This document shows, one piece after another, positions 35,676-48,500 of a stretch of 64,000 nucleotides of DNA. Numbering within the stretch: the stretch's first letter is position 1; each line of letters opens with the position of its first letter. Made by a program: the position numbers and the translations under genes. Source of the stretch: Monarcha castaneiventris obscurior (lineage: Eukaryota; Chordata; Aves; Passeriformes; Monarchidae); the NCBI GenBank assembly GCA_026261815.1, contig JAMPIT010000230.1:815501-879500 (forward strand), given 5' to 3'. A model generated the notes under the pieces. It was not told the origin of the DNA, did no database searches, and saw nothing but the letters and a program-made list of their open reading frames with translations.

Positions 35676-36727
35676 CTGTGCCAGCACAGCATCCAAGAGA
35701 CGTGATGCAAACCATTCCCTGGAAATACCAACCTTTCCCTGGGAAAGAACTGCTCATTCATTTTCAGATGGCTAAAGGTGAGGTGCATCCTGAGCTTTAC
35801 CTCACACTCAGTGCACATTTTTCTGGTCCTGTTTCTCTTCCTGGGAGAGGATGGAATGTCACTCATCCATAGGGAATCACTTCAGCCTCACTTAATTCCC
35901 TTTGGAAGCCTCTTTGACACACACACAGGCTCATGCCAGCACTTTCCACCTTGACAAACATGCGGGACTGACACAGCCTCAATCCAAGGTTGGAAACATA
36001 ATTAATGGTGTGTCAGAATGACTCACAGCAGCCCTTACCTCATGTTTCCCCTTCTACATCTCAACTCTGCCTCATTTTCCAGCTCCTGCCCCCATGCAGG
36101 TGGCACACAGACCTGTCCTCTCGGGGGTGTCACCCTGCTCAGTGTGGCTTCTTCTCTTCACCTCCCTTCGAGGAACTAGAGATGAGCTGAGAAATTCCAG
36201 ATTTTCAAGTTTTCTCTGTCACTGGGAAAGACTTTCATGTCATGAGCCATCCCACCTTATTCCACATAATATATTATTGAACATTACTTTTCCTGCCCAT
36301 CCACAGAAGGGCAGATCTCATTTGGGCTCTTATCATCTCTTCTCTTTTATTTCAGATCTTAAGCTACACAACCTTGCCTTGTGATCTTGGTTACCTTCCT
36401 TTGGGAAAATCCAAATCCAGAATTCTCTGTGTTTCCTTAACTGGGAGTTATTGATCTGTCATCTCCCTCCTCTCATCCCTCACCTCATTCCTTTCCTATC
36501 ATATGAAAAAACCCTGCTTGTTTTCAATCTCAGGGACTTTCATTATCTCCTTTTCAATCAGCATTCACGAGCTGATAGAAAACTCTAAGCAGGCAGTGAG
36601 GACAAACATCCTCATCTATTTGCTCCATCTTCTCATGATCTCATCTTAGTTTTTTTTCCCAGGCTTTACACACCAAAAATTTGTTTGTATGTTCTGAACT
36701 GTTTTAGTGTTCTACACTCTGCTCATT

Positions 36728-36800
36728 CACAGAGTGACAGAGTGGTTGATGCTGGAAGGGACCTCTGGAGGGGATCTGGTCCATCCCTGCTCCATGAGGG
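36728..36800 (-). mobile_element. CR1 LINE 3' tail, older subfamily
   Basis: On the plus strand it reads cacagagtgacagagtggtt then gctggaagggacctctggag, the reverse complement of a CR1 3' end of the type with GACCTCTGGAG rather than GACCTTAAAG. Confidence 0.65.
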
Positions 36801-38382
36801 ATGATGGTTCAAATCTCTGTGACAATGAGATCAACGAGACAAATCTCAGTGTTTTCTTCGGGTGCACATTTCAGAGGGTCAGTAACTTCCAAAAGCCCAG
36901 GTAATTTGGTTTCTCACAGTCTCACTTCATGAGATACACCCTCAGATTCCACAGAAGATAATATTTGGGGGTAAAACAGTGCAGTACTGTGACTGAAATA
37001 TCTCTCCATGATTTTTGTTCCCTGAAGTACTATATTTTCCTATTATTGGAAGTTCTATAATCTCTCTTCCAAGACCAGCTAGGAAATTATACGATGTTTG
37101 CAGCTTAAACTAAATAATCCATGATTTCTGCCAAAAGAAACAAACCTACAAGCTGAAAAACTCGTTACCCATGTGAAAGTGTATGAACTTGTTAGGAGCA
37201 CCAGGATTTATATATATATTTTTTTTTAATTAATCATGGTTTCTGGTGGCACTCAGCTCAAACAATCAGAGGTCTCAGTGTTTATATCTACATGTGAACT
37301 AAGTGTCTATGATCCCGCTGTTGAGTTGAGATCTGGGCTTTAATTCAGTTACCTTAATATGGGTGTCAAAGCACCATATTTTTGTGTCCAAGGATTTGTG
37401 CATTTGGGATTCCATTTCCCATCTGATAACCAGTTTCTAGTCCATAAATTTATAGATCCTGTATAATGGCCACCTTTTCCATACAGGTTTACCCCAAATG
37501 CCACCAGATCCCATCTTCAGACAGCCCAATCAAGGGGTAAAACTGCTGGAGCTTAGGGAATTTTGAAGATTTCATTGAGGAAAATGCACGTTTGATCAGT
37601 TTAATTATTCTCTAGACTCCATGGATTACATGGCCGGACATCCATAGATTGCAGTGGGAAATGGGACACAATTCCATGTAGAAACACCTAAATATAATTA
37701 TCTTCATCTCTTAGGTGAAACCCATCAGGTATTTCTAGATTTCATGTATTTCCAATTTCACTGTCTCCAAGCCATTATATTTCTTGACAAGGCAGAGTTT
37801 CAAGTAACAGCTGGAAAAAACACATGTAAAAGAAAAATACCAAATATTTTGTTATTGGTTATTGTTAGGGTTATTGGTCAGGATTTTTTTAAGCAGAAGG
37901 TTTGGAGACCTTCCAAGGAAAGTGAAATCAGTATATGTTAGGATTTGTTCAACAGCCAAATGCTGTGGACAATTCCAATTACATACAAAACTGAAAGAGT
38001 CACATGGAAAGGGCCAGTTTATTTCTCATTCCAAGAAACTTCTCCAAAATAATACATGGATGCATACACTGAAAAAGGAAATACATTCAGTTCAAACCAT
38101 TACCAGTGTCTTTTAATTGCAGTGTTTATGTATCGATTGTCTTTCAGTTGTAACATTTATATATCGATTGTACATTTGCTTATTTCCATACTCCTTTTTA
38201 TAAGAGTATTTTTATATTCCTCTATCCAATTTGAATTTAGATCTCTTCATTGTGAAGAGTTATTTACTACCCTTGCAAAACTGGTCCAGGAGATGACAGA
38301 TCTCAGGATTGTAAAGCTGTTTATTGCATTAAGCTTAAATTACCTTTTTTTGCTTTCACATTGTTTTATCCTCCTGGTGACA

Positions 38383-38450
38383 TTCATAGAATCCTAGAAG
38401 GGTTTGGGTTGGAAGGGACATCAAGGATCATCCAGTTCCAACTCCTCTGT
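38383..38450 (-). mobile_element. CR1 LINE 3' tail
   Basis: ttcatagaatcctagaaggg, then ggttggaagggacatcaagg and atcatccagttccaactcc: the reverse complement of the extreme CR1 3' end, about 65 bp long. Confidence 0.82.
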
Positions 38451-41258
38451 ATTAATAGCACTGAGTCTCTTTTTCTCTGTTGTACTTATCTGCCTCATTA
38501 TTTTAAGATTATTCCTAGGCCCCTCCACCACTGCTGGATTAGATTATTTATAAAACTTTTTTCTTCAACAATTTTAGCCTTTTCATAGCCTTTGCTGTTT
38601 CTCTGGATTCATTCCTGTCTGCCTCCATGTAGAAGTTTTACATCTAGAATAATGTGGTTCACAATAATTTTTCCAGCCACGACATGTCACATTTAACCAT
38701 TAAGCATTAAAAAACATCTTTCTGTGAACTGCCTGCCTGTATTTGAGGTTTATGATTTTGCTGTTTCCCACAATCTTAGCAACTTTCATAACTGGACAAA
38801 CGTGATAAGTCTCAGTGCCTAAGGTCTGCCTTGCATCACCTTTAAATCAAGGATTCTCTTCTGTGAGGAGCTGCATCTATTCTGAAGAGAAATGAGGGGT
38901 TCTGCATAACCTTTTCCATCATGGATCTACGGTGCCATTTGGCAAAGCAATATGCCAGCTATTCATGAGAACAAAAACACAGTGAACTCAAAATATCTTT
39001 TTTTTTTGTTTCCCCTTCTTACCACAGGTTAAAATTAGAATAAAATAATCGGCTGGATATAAACTTGGTGAACTTACAGTTTCCAGCTGCATTTTTCTGT
39101 CACCACCTGAAAATGTGATGTTTAACTGTCCTGGGTCTAGTTCTGAACCCTTTTTACCCAAATGTGAATAAGCAAGAATTCTGTGGAAACTGAGAACTTC
39201 CAGAGTGTGGGGATTGTAAGTCGGGACCCTTCCGTGATATTATTTGCCAGCACAGATTTTCCCAGGACAATAAATGGAAATGCTCCAGGAGAAGAAAACA
39301 ATGGTGGTGCACTGTGAAGGAATAATGGAGAAAAGGCATTTTTGGTGGTGAAAACAGCTGGGGCTGTGAGACTGCCCTTCTCAGGGTACATTTGTGATGC
39401 TGTAATCAATTCTCTAAAAACCAGAATAACGAAGAATGGGCCATTACACAGCAACTTCTTCCAAGGCCTGGTCCTTTTCCAAGGGATTGTCAGCTTCACC
39501 CTGCCCATGGTGTGAAGATGTTGGCCCTGGGCCTTTGATTCAAGCCTAAAATTGCTCCCTAGCAATGCTCCTTCCCTGGGAAGTTCTGCCATGGACTGAA
39601 ATTGCAGATTCATGGTTGGTTTTTCTGTCACTGACCGCAGCAGGCTGTGGCCGACAGCAGAGCCTGTGTTCAGAGAGGTTAAACAACAGATACAATTTCT
39701 TTGGAGCAACACCACGCCATGAAAAATATGCCATAGGCCTTCCTTGCTATGTGGCAAATCCACATTAGCACAGCAGAGCTCTTGTGCAGGGGCACAAGAA
39801 AACAGGCTTAAGAAGAAAATTGATTTGTAGGGGCCACACCTTTTTTTTTTTTTTAATAATTACTAAAACAACTGGCACAGGGTGAAAAACACTCTAATTC
39901 TGCTGGACTCCTTGTGAATTATCTTTAAAATTTAAGTTACAGCAAAACAGTCTTGATAGGAATTTCCATGATGACAATGAACGGAAATAAAATATGAGAT
40001 AAGAGAGAAAAAAGAGTCCTAGGAGATGAGAAACAGAAATTAATCAGTGATCCATGGCCTTGTGGATGATGTAGAGTGAAAGCAGATTGCTTGCATTGTT
40101 TTGAAGGTTTCAAATAAGGAGAAAATAGCTTATTTCAGGCTGGGGTTTAACTGGTATTTGGAAGACTTCCAGTGGTCACAGAGTGATTGGGCCTTGTGCT
40201 TTAAAATAAAATACAAATGGCTTGACAAACCACCGGGAATTTGTGCAGCCAAGGAAAAGAGGTGGGGAGGGGCTGGCAGAGGCACATTCCTGACTCTCAT
40301 CTGGATGGGATGTTAGAGTGCACCAGTCCTGGGCTGGTGTCAAGGATTTCTTGTAAAAACAAATCTGGGGGGGGGCCCACAGAGCTCTCAGAACCTTTCC
40401 TGGGTGATCCAAAAGTCCTGGCTCGGTGTCCACTGCTCTGCACACCCGCTGTTTCTGTAAAAGCATTCAGAAATTGTTTGCATTTTGAGCATGGTAAGTT
40501 ACAAATGTATAAGGCAGATATCCTTTAATGAGTAAGAATTCCAGTGCTGTTTTCTGGGATTCATAAATACACTTATTCCATAGAGAGACTTAAAGCCTGA
40601 AAAGCTCTTAAAAAGAAAATCACTCCTAGCAATTTAAAACAATTTTTAAAAGAAAGACACGGAGGTAGGATGATGCAGATATTGATCTTGGCTGAGTTAT
40701 CAGTGCCAAGAGACAGATGGCACTCACTGACTCATGGCAATAATCATAGCGATCAGCTTTTAATGCACTGATTGTCAACATGCAGAGAAAAACATGATCA
40801 ATGATCTATTGCTATTTTCTATTATTTTCAACCAGTGCTGGTGGAAAATAAAGATCATTGGGGCTGTGCTATACACCAGTGGCAGTGAGTGTTCAGCTGA
40901 GCATGACCCCACGTGATAACAGAAAATACGTTCTTAACTTTTTCTTCCCAATCTTTCTGCGTTCTCCTCCCTATTCAGAAGTGACTCTGAGACTGCAGAG
41001 CCCTGCTAAAATCAAGTGCCTGTAAAAGTGTCCACAGCACTTTCAGAGTGTGTGCTGTTCAAGGGAATAATATGTGAATCACACCATTCAGGCTCAGCTG
41101 CTTTACAAATTCAGTGGGGAAACTAAGGCCAAAACATCTGTAGAAATGTAGGTGGATGCCTTCCACCAGCTCAGGTGAGAAACCAGTGAACTCCAGCGTC
41201 CCATTCTCACAGCTGTGGGTAGAGCCTGTAACAAGCAGGTTCTCAGCTTCAGTGCTTC

Positions 41259-41694
41259 TGATGCCTTAGGTTTTAACTTTTATATTTTACAATTTCTGTA
41301 CTGCTTAGAGTGTATCTCTGCAGTTCCTTGTAGCCTGGAATTTCTGCTCTCTCGTGCTGGGCAGACACAACAAAGCCTCTCCAGGCTTTGCCTTCAAGGA
41401 CAGCCAGGCTCTTCTAGGCCCAAAATGGGTAAACCAAAGCCTCTAAGGGCAGCAAGCTGAGGGGAATTACATCATTAAACTGGGGCTTTAATTGGAGAAT
41501 TAACCCTGATATGCAAATGAACCAAACCTATAAAAGTGTGAAGAACTCGTGACCTGGGGTCCATCTTGGGGCCCATTTTTTGGAAGCAGCCTCTGGCTCC
41601 CCAGGGTGTGCCTTGAAGGCTTTCAAATAAACACCGACCTTTATTCCCTTACTCTTGTCTAGTCTCTGTTTCCAGGTGGCTGGAGAAGGCATCA
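41259..41694 (+). mobile_element. Solo LTR of the same endogenous retrovirus family, copy 2
   Basis: 436 bp with the same TGATGCC and GGCATCA ends. It is flanked by CTTC on both sides (41255-41258 and 41695-41698), a perfect 4-bp duplication different from that of copy 1, which shows an independent insertion. It carries ATGCAAAT (41511-41518), TATAAAAG (41529-41536) and AATAAA (41626-41631). About 23 substitutions and indels separate it from copy 1 by my count. No internal viral genes are present. Confidence 0.9.
41511..41536 (+). promoter_or_regulatory. LTR promoter core, copy 2: octamer plus TATA
   Basis: ATGCAAAT at 41511-41518 and TATAAAAG at 41529-41536, the same spacing as in copy 1. 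Both motifs are intact in spite of divergence elsewhere in the element. Activity is inference only. Confidence 0.5.
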
Positions 41695-44600
41695 CTTCAG
41701 CCAAGAAGTTTGGTGGGTTTAAATCCTTCTCTGGTGTTCCTGAGGAGTTGTCAGCTTACCTTTCCCAGAGAAAAATTTGTGGAGACGACCACACCATGTT
41801 AGAGATGCTGGAAAAAACTTTATGACATAAATGGTTGTCTGCTGGAGACACACCCCAGGCCCTGGCCCTGTTCAGTTTTCTCTGAATGTTTCTGTGTACA
41901 AACACAGGCAGTTTCAGCCCACAAGGAGGATGACGTGGTGGGATTTTTAGCCAGAGCTCCTCTGTGGACTTTGAGCAGGAGTGCTTTCAGTACAGGCATT
42001 AGGGTGACATGGAATATTCCCCATTCAAGCCTTAGTGCCACAGCAAGAAGATCAAGACAGCATCAGCAGCAAAAGAAATTATGGATGAACATCTTCAGGG
42101 CACGCATTTGATTTGGAGGATTCCTGTTACTCCTGCAGGGAAGGGCAGATTACACCACTCCTGCCCCAAAGGCCTGTTCCTAACACTCCAGGGGAGAAGC
42201 TCTGCCCTACTGCGCTGCAATAACCTCTCCTCTTTCCTAGCAGGCTTCTGTGATTTTCCATTTCCTCTAGTTGGCTTGGCCACGGGGCTTTTGCATTTTT
42301 TCTCTTCTTATTATGTAATACGAATATCAGGTAGTCAAGATCAAATGCTTTGATGTCTAGCTGATGCATCACCTGGCTTTAATAACTCAGCGTGGGGCAT
42401 TAGAGTGAGGCGGGCAGAGATGGGGGTAGGTTGGGCATGAGCAATGATTTCCAGATTCTTTCTCTTCCTATTGTGTCCAGAGTTCAAAAGCAACAAATGC
42501 CAGAGTCTGAAAAACACAGACAAAGTTTCTCTACTTTCCTCTGCTTTTGACTTTTCCCTGACACTGGACCAATAGAGCAGTAGTAGTTTACTAGCAGTGT
42601 ATGTATGCAATCAGGAAGAACTAGAAAAATTCCCATGATGGCAGGAATTGGTTTACATAGTACAGGAGGCAGGAATAAAGGAATTTGGAGTCTTTTCTGA
42701 CCATGAAAGCCAACGAAGTCTAATGCAGCTTGAAATGCCTCAGGCACACCGAACAAAGCACCCAAAGAGGAACAGCTGGATTAAATTTGACTTAAAAGCC
42801 ACCATAATTGGCACTGGCCAGTAGTCTCCAGTACAGGGATGAACAGGGTGATTTTCCAGGGGCATAAATTATAGCCTGGTTCGAGTTTTGACTCCACTAT
42901 TTCAAATTCCTGAGCTGATTGAGAAATTTGCTCTGATCTTGCTGAACGCAATAAATCGGGCCATGAAGGAATAGCCCTACATGTGCATCCCCATAAATTG
43001 GACTGAGATAACCACAGTTTTATTGAACATAGAGCAGCCTCTTCGTTTGCTGAGAACCACAGCCTGATTTCAAAAGCTTTCCTCCGCTGAAATCTTCCAT
43101 ATCCTGTCCTTAATCTCTTAAACCATCTCAACCCTGGAGCACAAATATTAGAGAAAAACAGGGAGATGCACTTTCATTCCGTGTGCTTCCTCTGCGTGGA
43201 TGGGAATGGCATCCACAATCTCTCTGCTGGCCCATGTGGTTTTGTCAGCATCTGTTTCTTGGAAGTGCAGTCAGTTGCATGACCTCTTCCATAATTAAAT
43301 CCGATTCACTGCTGTTAAAAAGAATCCATATCATATTCTTACTTCATTAAATGCATAAAGCTCCAGCTCACAGTTACCTCTTCCTCTCCTTCCTCTGTTT
43401 CTCCCATTACAAAGCTGATCCCAAACTTCAGAGCAAGCATGGCCAGGAAAATTTCATTTCAAAATAGATATATATTACTCTTCAGATAATCCCCACTATT
43501 CCCATGCCATGCTTTACCTTAAATAATTCTTCTTTTTCACTCCTCCATCTTCCCTCAAAGTTATTACAAAAAAAAAAAAAAAACAGCCAAAGCCTTTCTC
43601 AATCACTGCTTTTAGCCAAGTTTTTATATTTTCTGCTTTGAAGCCAAGATGACCAATTTAAAACAGACAGAGAACAATGCCAGGGAGGAGATCTCTATAT
43701 ATGCAAGATTTAAAAACTTTATAAAGGTGAGCTTTGGCTCAAATTAAATTGTACTTCTGCTGAAGTTCATCCTGTCTCTTAGGATACCACTTTAAACTAT
43801 ATAAAATGTCTAGAAGTCTCACAGTTATCAAGGAATTTAAGCAGCTGAATTTAAGGCTGAATTTAAGCAGCCAGCCTGGTTTCTCAGGCTAACCCAGACT
43901 ACTTCCATATGGAGCATCCTTTGGCATCGTGTGAAGAGCCTGACAAAGTCCTCATGCAGTTTGAATGACCTTTATATGAAATAAATCATGCTTGGGGGAA
44001 AAAATAGAATTCTTTTATTTGATTGATATTCTTCCCAGGAAGCACTTCCTTCCTTTTTTCCTCCTGCTGCCCATAATCCTGCTCACATTAGGGTGTACCA
44101 TGTCCAGCACCCCTTCTTTGCTGGCAGATCCAAAAGGTATTTCTTTCCCTTGTTTTTTAAGGACCTGAATTAAATTTTTACTATTTCTTTTCTGGCCCCT
44201 AACTAGCAGGTAACTTCTTTCAGACCTAAGCTTGTACTGCTCATTGGGATGAAGAATTCAATTTACTTCCACGTGTGCAAAATGAGCAAGTCATGGAGCA
44301 GATTCCCCCTGGCTCATTTAGGATTTGGGACCTGCACGGTCCAGGCACCATGGGCAGGACAAAGAGGAGGGTGGTGACCATGGTTAAAATATCCCAATTT
44401 CCATGAGGCTTAAGTAGCTTAACCATGGCAATGCAAACCTTGCTGCTGCAGCTGATGCCTTCAGACCTCTTTTCTCCTTGGCTTTCAGACACAGAACACA
44501 ATTTCAGATGTGCTCTGGGCATTGTCCTTGGACGCTGACCAAGACTGTCCAGCACTTTGCTGCTCTCAGAGACTTTCAGCTGTTCACTCAGGAAAGTGTT

Positions 44601-45102
44601 TTCCACCCAACAGAGAGAAGCAGGATATTGGAGGCAAGATTAAGTCCCCCCATTTCCCAGCACTGAATCAAACAAAACCTTCTTCCACCCACACATTGCT
44701 GTCTCAGCTTAACAACAAAAACAACCTGCCAATCTCTCCCCACACAGAAACCTTTAGAGTTCTCATCAAAAGTTAAAGGAGAGGTACCGCAAAATTTCTC
44801 AAGCCCACCAGGCACAAATTGCCGTAATTCCTTTCAAATTATCTGCTGTTATTTTCTTTGAAATCACTGGATGAATCAGATGAGAAGCGAGGGAGCGGGG
44901 TATTTCCTGTACCAAAAACATGCCACAAATAAAGACAAGAAAGTTTTGCTCCTCTCTAGAGCAGCACTTGTTGGCCAAAACTGTCAATGTTTCTGAGCAA
45001 AAGTCCAGATGATTTAGTCCAGAGAGTCAGAGAGGCAAAAGCAAATGGGAGCCTTTAAATGCCATTGTAAGTATGGGGGACATTAATTTGGGGAAGGCCA
45101 CC

Positions 45103-45150
45103 AACAAAAACAAAAACAAAAACAAAAAACAAACAAACAAAAAAAAAATT
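45103..45150 (+). repeat. (CAAAAA)n low-complexity tract
   Basis: AC-rich units grading into CAAA units and then poly(A). It creates a false hydrophobic frame (Phe/Leu-rich) on the minus strand. Confidence 0.85.
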
Positions 45151-45534
45151 GAAGAAGAAACTACTGTAAATAGGGACAAGAAAAGAGGCAGGAAAAGAAC
45201 AGAGTGAGATTCAATCTTAATAAAGCCGAGACAGCTGTGAAAAAGAAAAGCAACCAAAATATTTGCACTGACAAGGGATGGAGAGAACTAATGATGAACA
45301 CTCAGAGTGTGCTGGAAATTATGGTAGAGTAAGAAACTGAATTTAGGTCTTCTCAGACCTGCAGCCATGGGGCTGTGCTGACTTCCTAGAAGCAAGCTGG
45401 AAAAAAATTATTAATATTAATAAAAGGTTCATGAGAGTGAGAAGTTTATCCAAACCATAGTATATGCAGAGCTTTGGGGTATCATGATTTAATGATGTGT
45501 TAAAAGAACAGAATCAGGAACTTCTTAGAATCAT

Positions 45535-45590
45535 ATATATATATATAAAGTAATCATATATCACATATAAATTTTTTTATATACACCTCT
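45535..45590 (+). repeat. (TA)n-rich tract
   Basis: Alternating AT at about 45535-45548, then TATA-like AT-rich sequence. Low complexity. Confidence 0.75.
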
Positions 45591-48500
45591 AGGTAGAGAA
45601 AATCTAGGATAAATTATCAAGGAGGAGGAGAAGTTTTCCCAACAAGACCTATTGTATAATATCTCCCCTGAGGAAATGATGAGTACGAAGTTATTGAAAT
45701 ACTAAACATGAGGTTTTTTCCAAACCAGCAAGTGTGCCCTGGACAGAAAACCTGAGCTGGCCTGGATTTGGAGCATTTAAAAGTCCTCTACCATCTCTGG
45801 TTTGTGAAGCTCTCTGGGGACTGAAGGAGCCACAGAGATGCTGACAATGCTTTCCAGTAGTTTGCTGTCAGTCCAAAGGGAGGAAACAGCTGGAGAGTTC
45901 CTAGAGCAGCTCATGGAATTTCCCAAACCAGGTCATTCTAATCAGCCTGTCACCCTGGAACGTGATGGAGCCAAGAGTGGAAGTGGCTAATGCCAAGGAA
46001 CATCTGCTCTGCTGTAGAGACCTGTGCCCTGTCATTAAAACAGACATTCTTTTTTTCCTTATAATTGTAATTCCTTATTAATTTCATGAGGAAAATTCAG
46101 AAAAACAAGGAGGAAGATAATCAAAATTGATGAGGCAGAGGAACAACACTTTTTCTTATTTTCCAAGTTTCTTTCCAGTGCATCCCTGCTGACCCACCTA
46201 CCTCCAGACCCACCTATCTGCAGACCAGAGAGCCAAGGGCAGTGTCTTTGCCCAAGAAAACAAACTTGTGTACCCTCTGCACATGGGTTTTGCCTATGAA
46301 TCACCTGCTGGTGTCATTCCAGATATTTTCTGTGCGTGTATTAAACCCATTCCAAGAGTGGGATGGATATGAGATGAAAGATGTCTTGATAGAAGAAGCT
46401 GTAATTTCAGATGGAATTGCTTCAGGACTTATCGGCCTGAGAAAACCGTGCAGATGTATTTCTGAGCATTATCACTGAATAGGCACTGTTTCAACATCAT
46501 TTATATTTCAGTCTTGGGATTTCCCTGACAGCCTCCTCCAAATCATTCCTGTCTGTTAATGTCCTGTCAGATTTAATGATTCTGGCTCCTCTGACAGTTT
46601 TATCCTTAATGTGAAATAAATGCTTTCCTGATGCTTCGCTCTGTGTCGCTGATGCTGTGATAGATCAACATTTTTATTTATGTTTGTCTTTTGGCCTTCA
46701 GAGGATAATCAAAGCTGGCCACTGAAGGCTATGAAATGGATCCTGTTGGCTTCACTGGAAGCTAAACCTGACCCCTGACCAGGTGGGAATGCAATGGTCA
46801 CTGATGCAGATATGGAGGGCATCATCCTCAAAGCAGGGGAATAAATCTCAAAGGAAGCCACTCCTACTTGCTAACTAAACACAGACAAGTCATTTCAGAG
46901 ACAAAATATTTTTGCCAGAGGCAGCAGAAAGAAGGGGAAGTCCTGAGGCTCTTGGGACCTCACAGGCACAGGAGCAGTTGGATTAAGAACACACCAGAGG
47001 AAGGAAAGTTTCTCCACACTAAAACTTCTTTCACTCCGTACAGCCCAATATCCAGGTTTCACAGTGCACAAAACCTCCAGAACCAACCCTGGGGTATCAC
47101 CCACAGGGATTTACTCCAGACACAGCATTTCTCTACTCAGCCCTTGCAAGAAGTAGCACCTTTGACTCGGGGCTGAAATTTTGCTTCAGAGAGGCTGGGT
47201 CCAAGCCAACGCCAGCAGGACAAACTGTCCTCCCCTGGAAGTTGTCATCTTTGCAGAGATTAATTAATTTCTTCAGGTTTTGCCTTTTCTGGGCTTCAAA
47301 TCCCTGTACCATGGTCCCTCAGGACTGATTATTATGGGAACAGGATCACAGTTATGTGATTTTTCTCCTAGATTGAAAGAGAGGCTTCTCCAGAGGCTGT
47401 CACCAAACACATCCCTCTCATTTGAATAAGTGCATGGAGCCCAAACTGCTGACTTTTGTGTCAGACTTTGGTTCTTAAAATGAGGTGACAGGAACATGTC
47501 CTTCCTTCCCCACAATATCTGTTCCCTGAATTATGGAGCTTACAAAGGGATGCACATCGTTCTGCAAAAATGATAACTGAAAAGTCAGACACTCCAAGGA
47601 GCATATTCCCCATGATAAGACTTGATTCTGACTTATTTAGTTGATTTTTCCTCTCCTCTCGCCTGCTTGATGTGACCAAAATATTTTCAGAACAAGTCAA
47701 TGCAAGAAAACAGGGCGGCCCCAGAGAACGAAATATGAGGTGGAGAAGAAACTCTTGTCTCTAACACAAAAAGTATTTCAGAAAACATCATTTTTCACTT
47801 CACTGTTTCCTCCTCTGATTTTTTAATCTCCATTTTTCCACAGAATAAGCCAGACCAAAAAAAAACCCCAACAAAAAACACCATCCCAAAATGCAAAACC
47901 CTCTCAAAAGGTCAGAACGATGAATAATATTTCATACTGCAGGTTGTAGAGTCATTGAATTCCTTTTCAACAACTCCAAAACCACATGAGAGAGTTTGCA
48001 AATACCTTTGAAGATAGCAGGGAACGACTCCACTTACAGAGGTCCTCACTCTCCTATTCAGGCAATACTCAGCCTATAAAACCCAATAACTGGTAACAGC
48101 TTCCATTATTAGCAGCAAATCCTCTATAGGTCAATTATCCCTTAATCTGCCAGCACCACTGTCAACATTTAATTAACCTGCCTAAAGGCCTGGTGCTGCC
48201 TTAGTAGGGAAAAGGAATTTTTTACCATTTATTTAAAGCTAAATCATAACCCAATTGCCATTTTTAGGCACTTGAACACTCTCTGACTTTCCACATGTGC
48301 AACACCATTCTTTTCAGCAGCAGCAGCTGGTTTCTAGACAGATTTTGAAGCCTAATTTCAGGGCTGACAGCATTTCCTTGTAATATATGTATTGTTTAAA
48401 TACCAGGCACTTCGGTGATCCTTGGTCATCATTATTTGTCTTCATTCTGCTAATGAATATCCCTGAATTAATTAATCCCAGGGCACAATGGAGGGATAAA

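Larger units (their letters stand above)
29344..41258. other. Intergenic sequence between the two solo LTRs
   Basis: Holds the tandem duplications at 30022 and 32514 and CR1 fragments at 33595, 35590, 36728 and 38383. A 185-codon plus-strand frame at 31277-31834 and a 208-codon minus-strand frame at 39763-39137 have no recognisable homology and irregular composition. I do not call a gene. Confidence 0.55.

Noticed and set aside
39137..39763. A 208-codon minus-strand frame.
   Set aside because: No domain, signal or homology recognised. Length is within what chance gives in 64 kb of non-coding DNA, and no splice or promoter context supports it.
45027..45257. A strongly hydrophobic minus-strand frame that looks like a membrane protein.
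   Set aside because: The Phe/Leu runs come from the (CAAAAA)n tract read in reverse.
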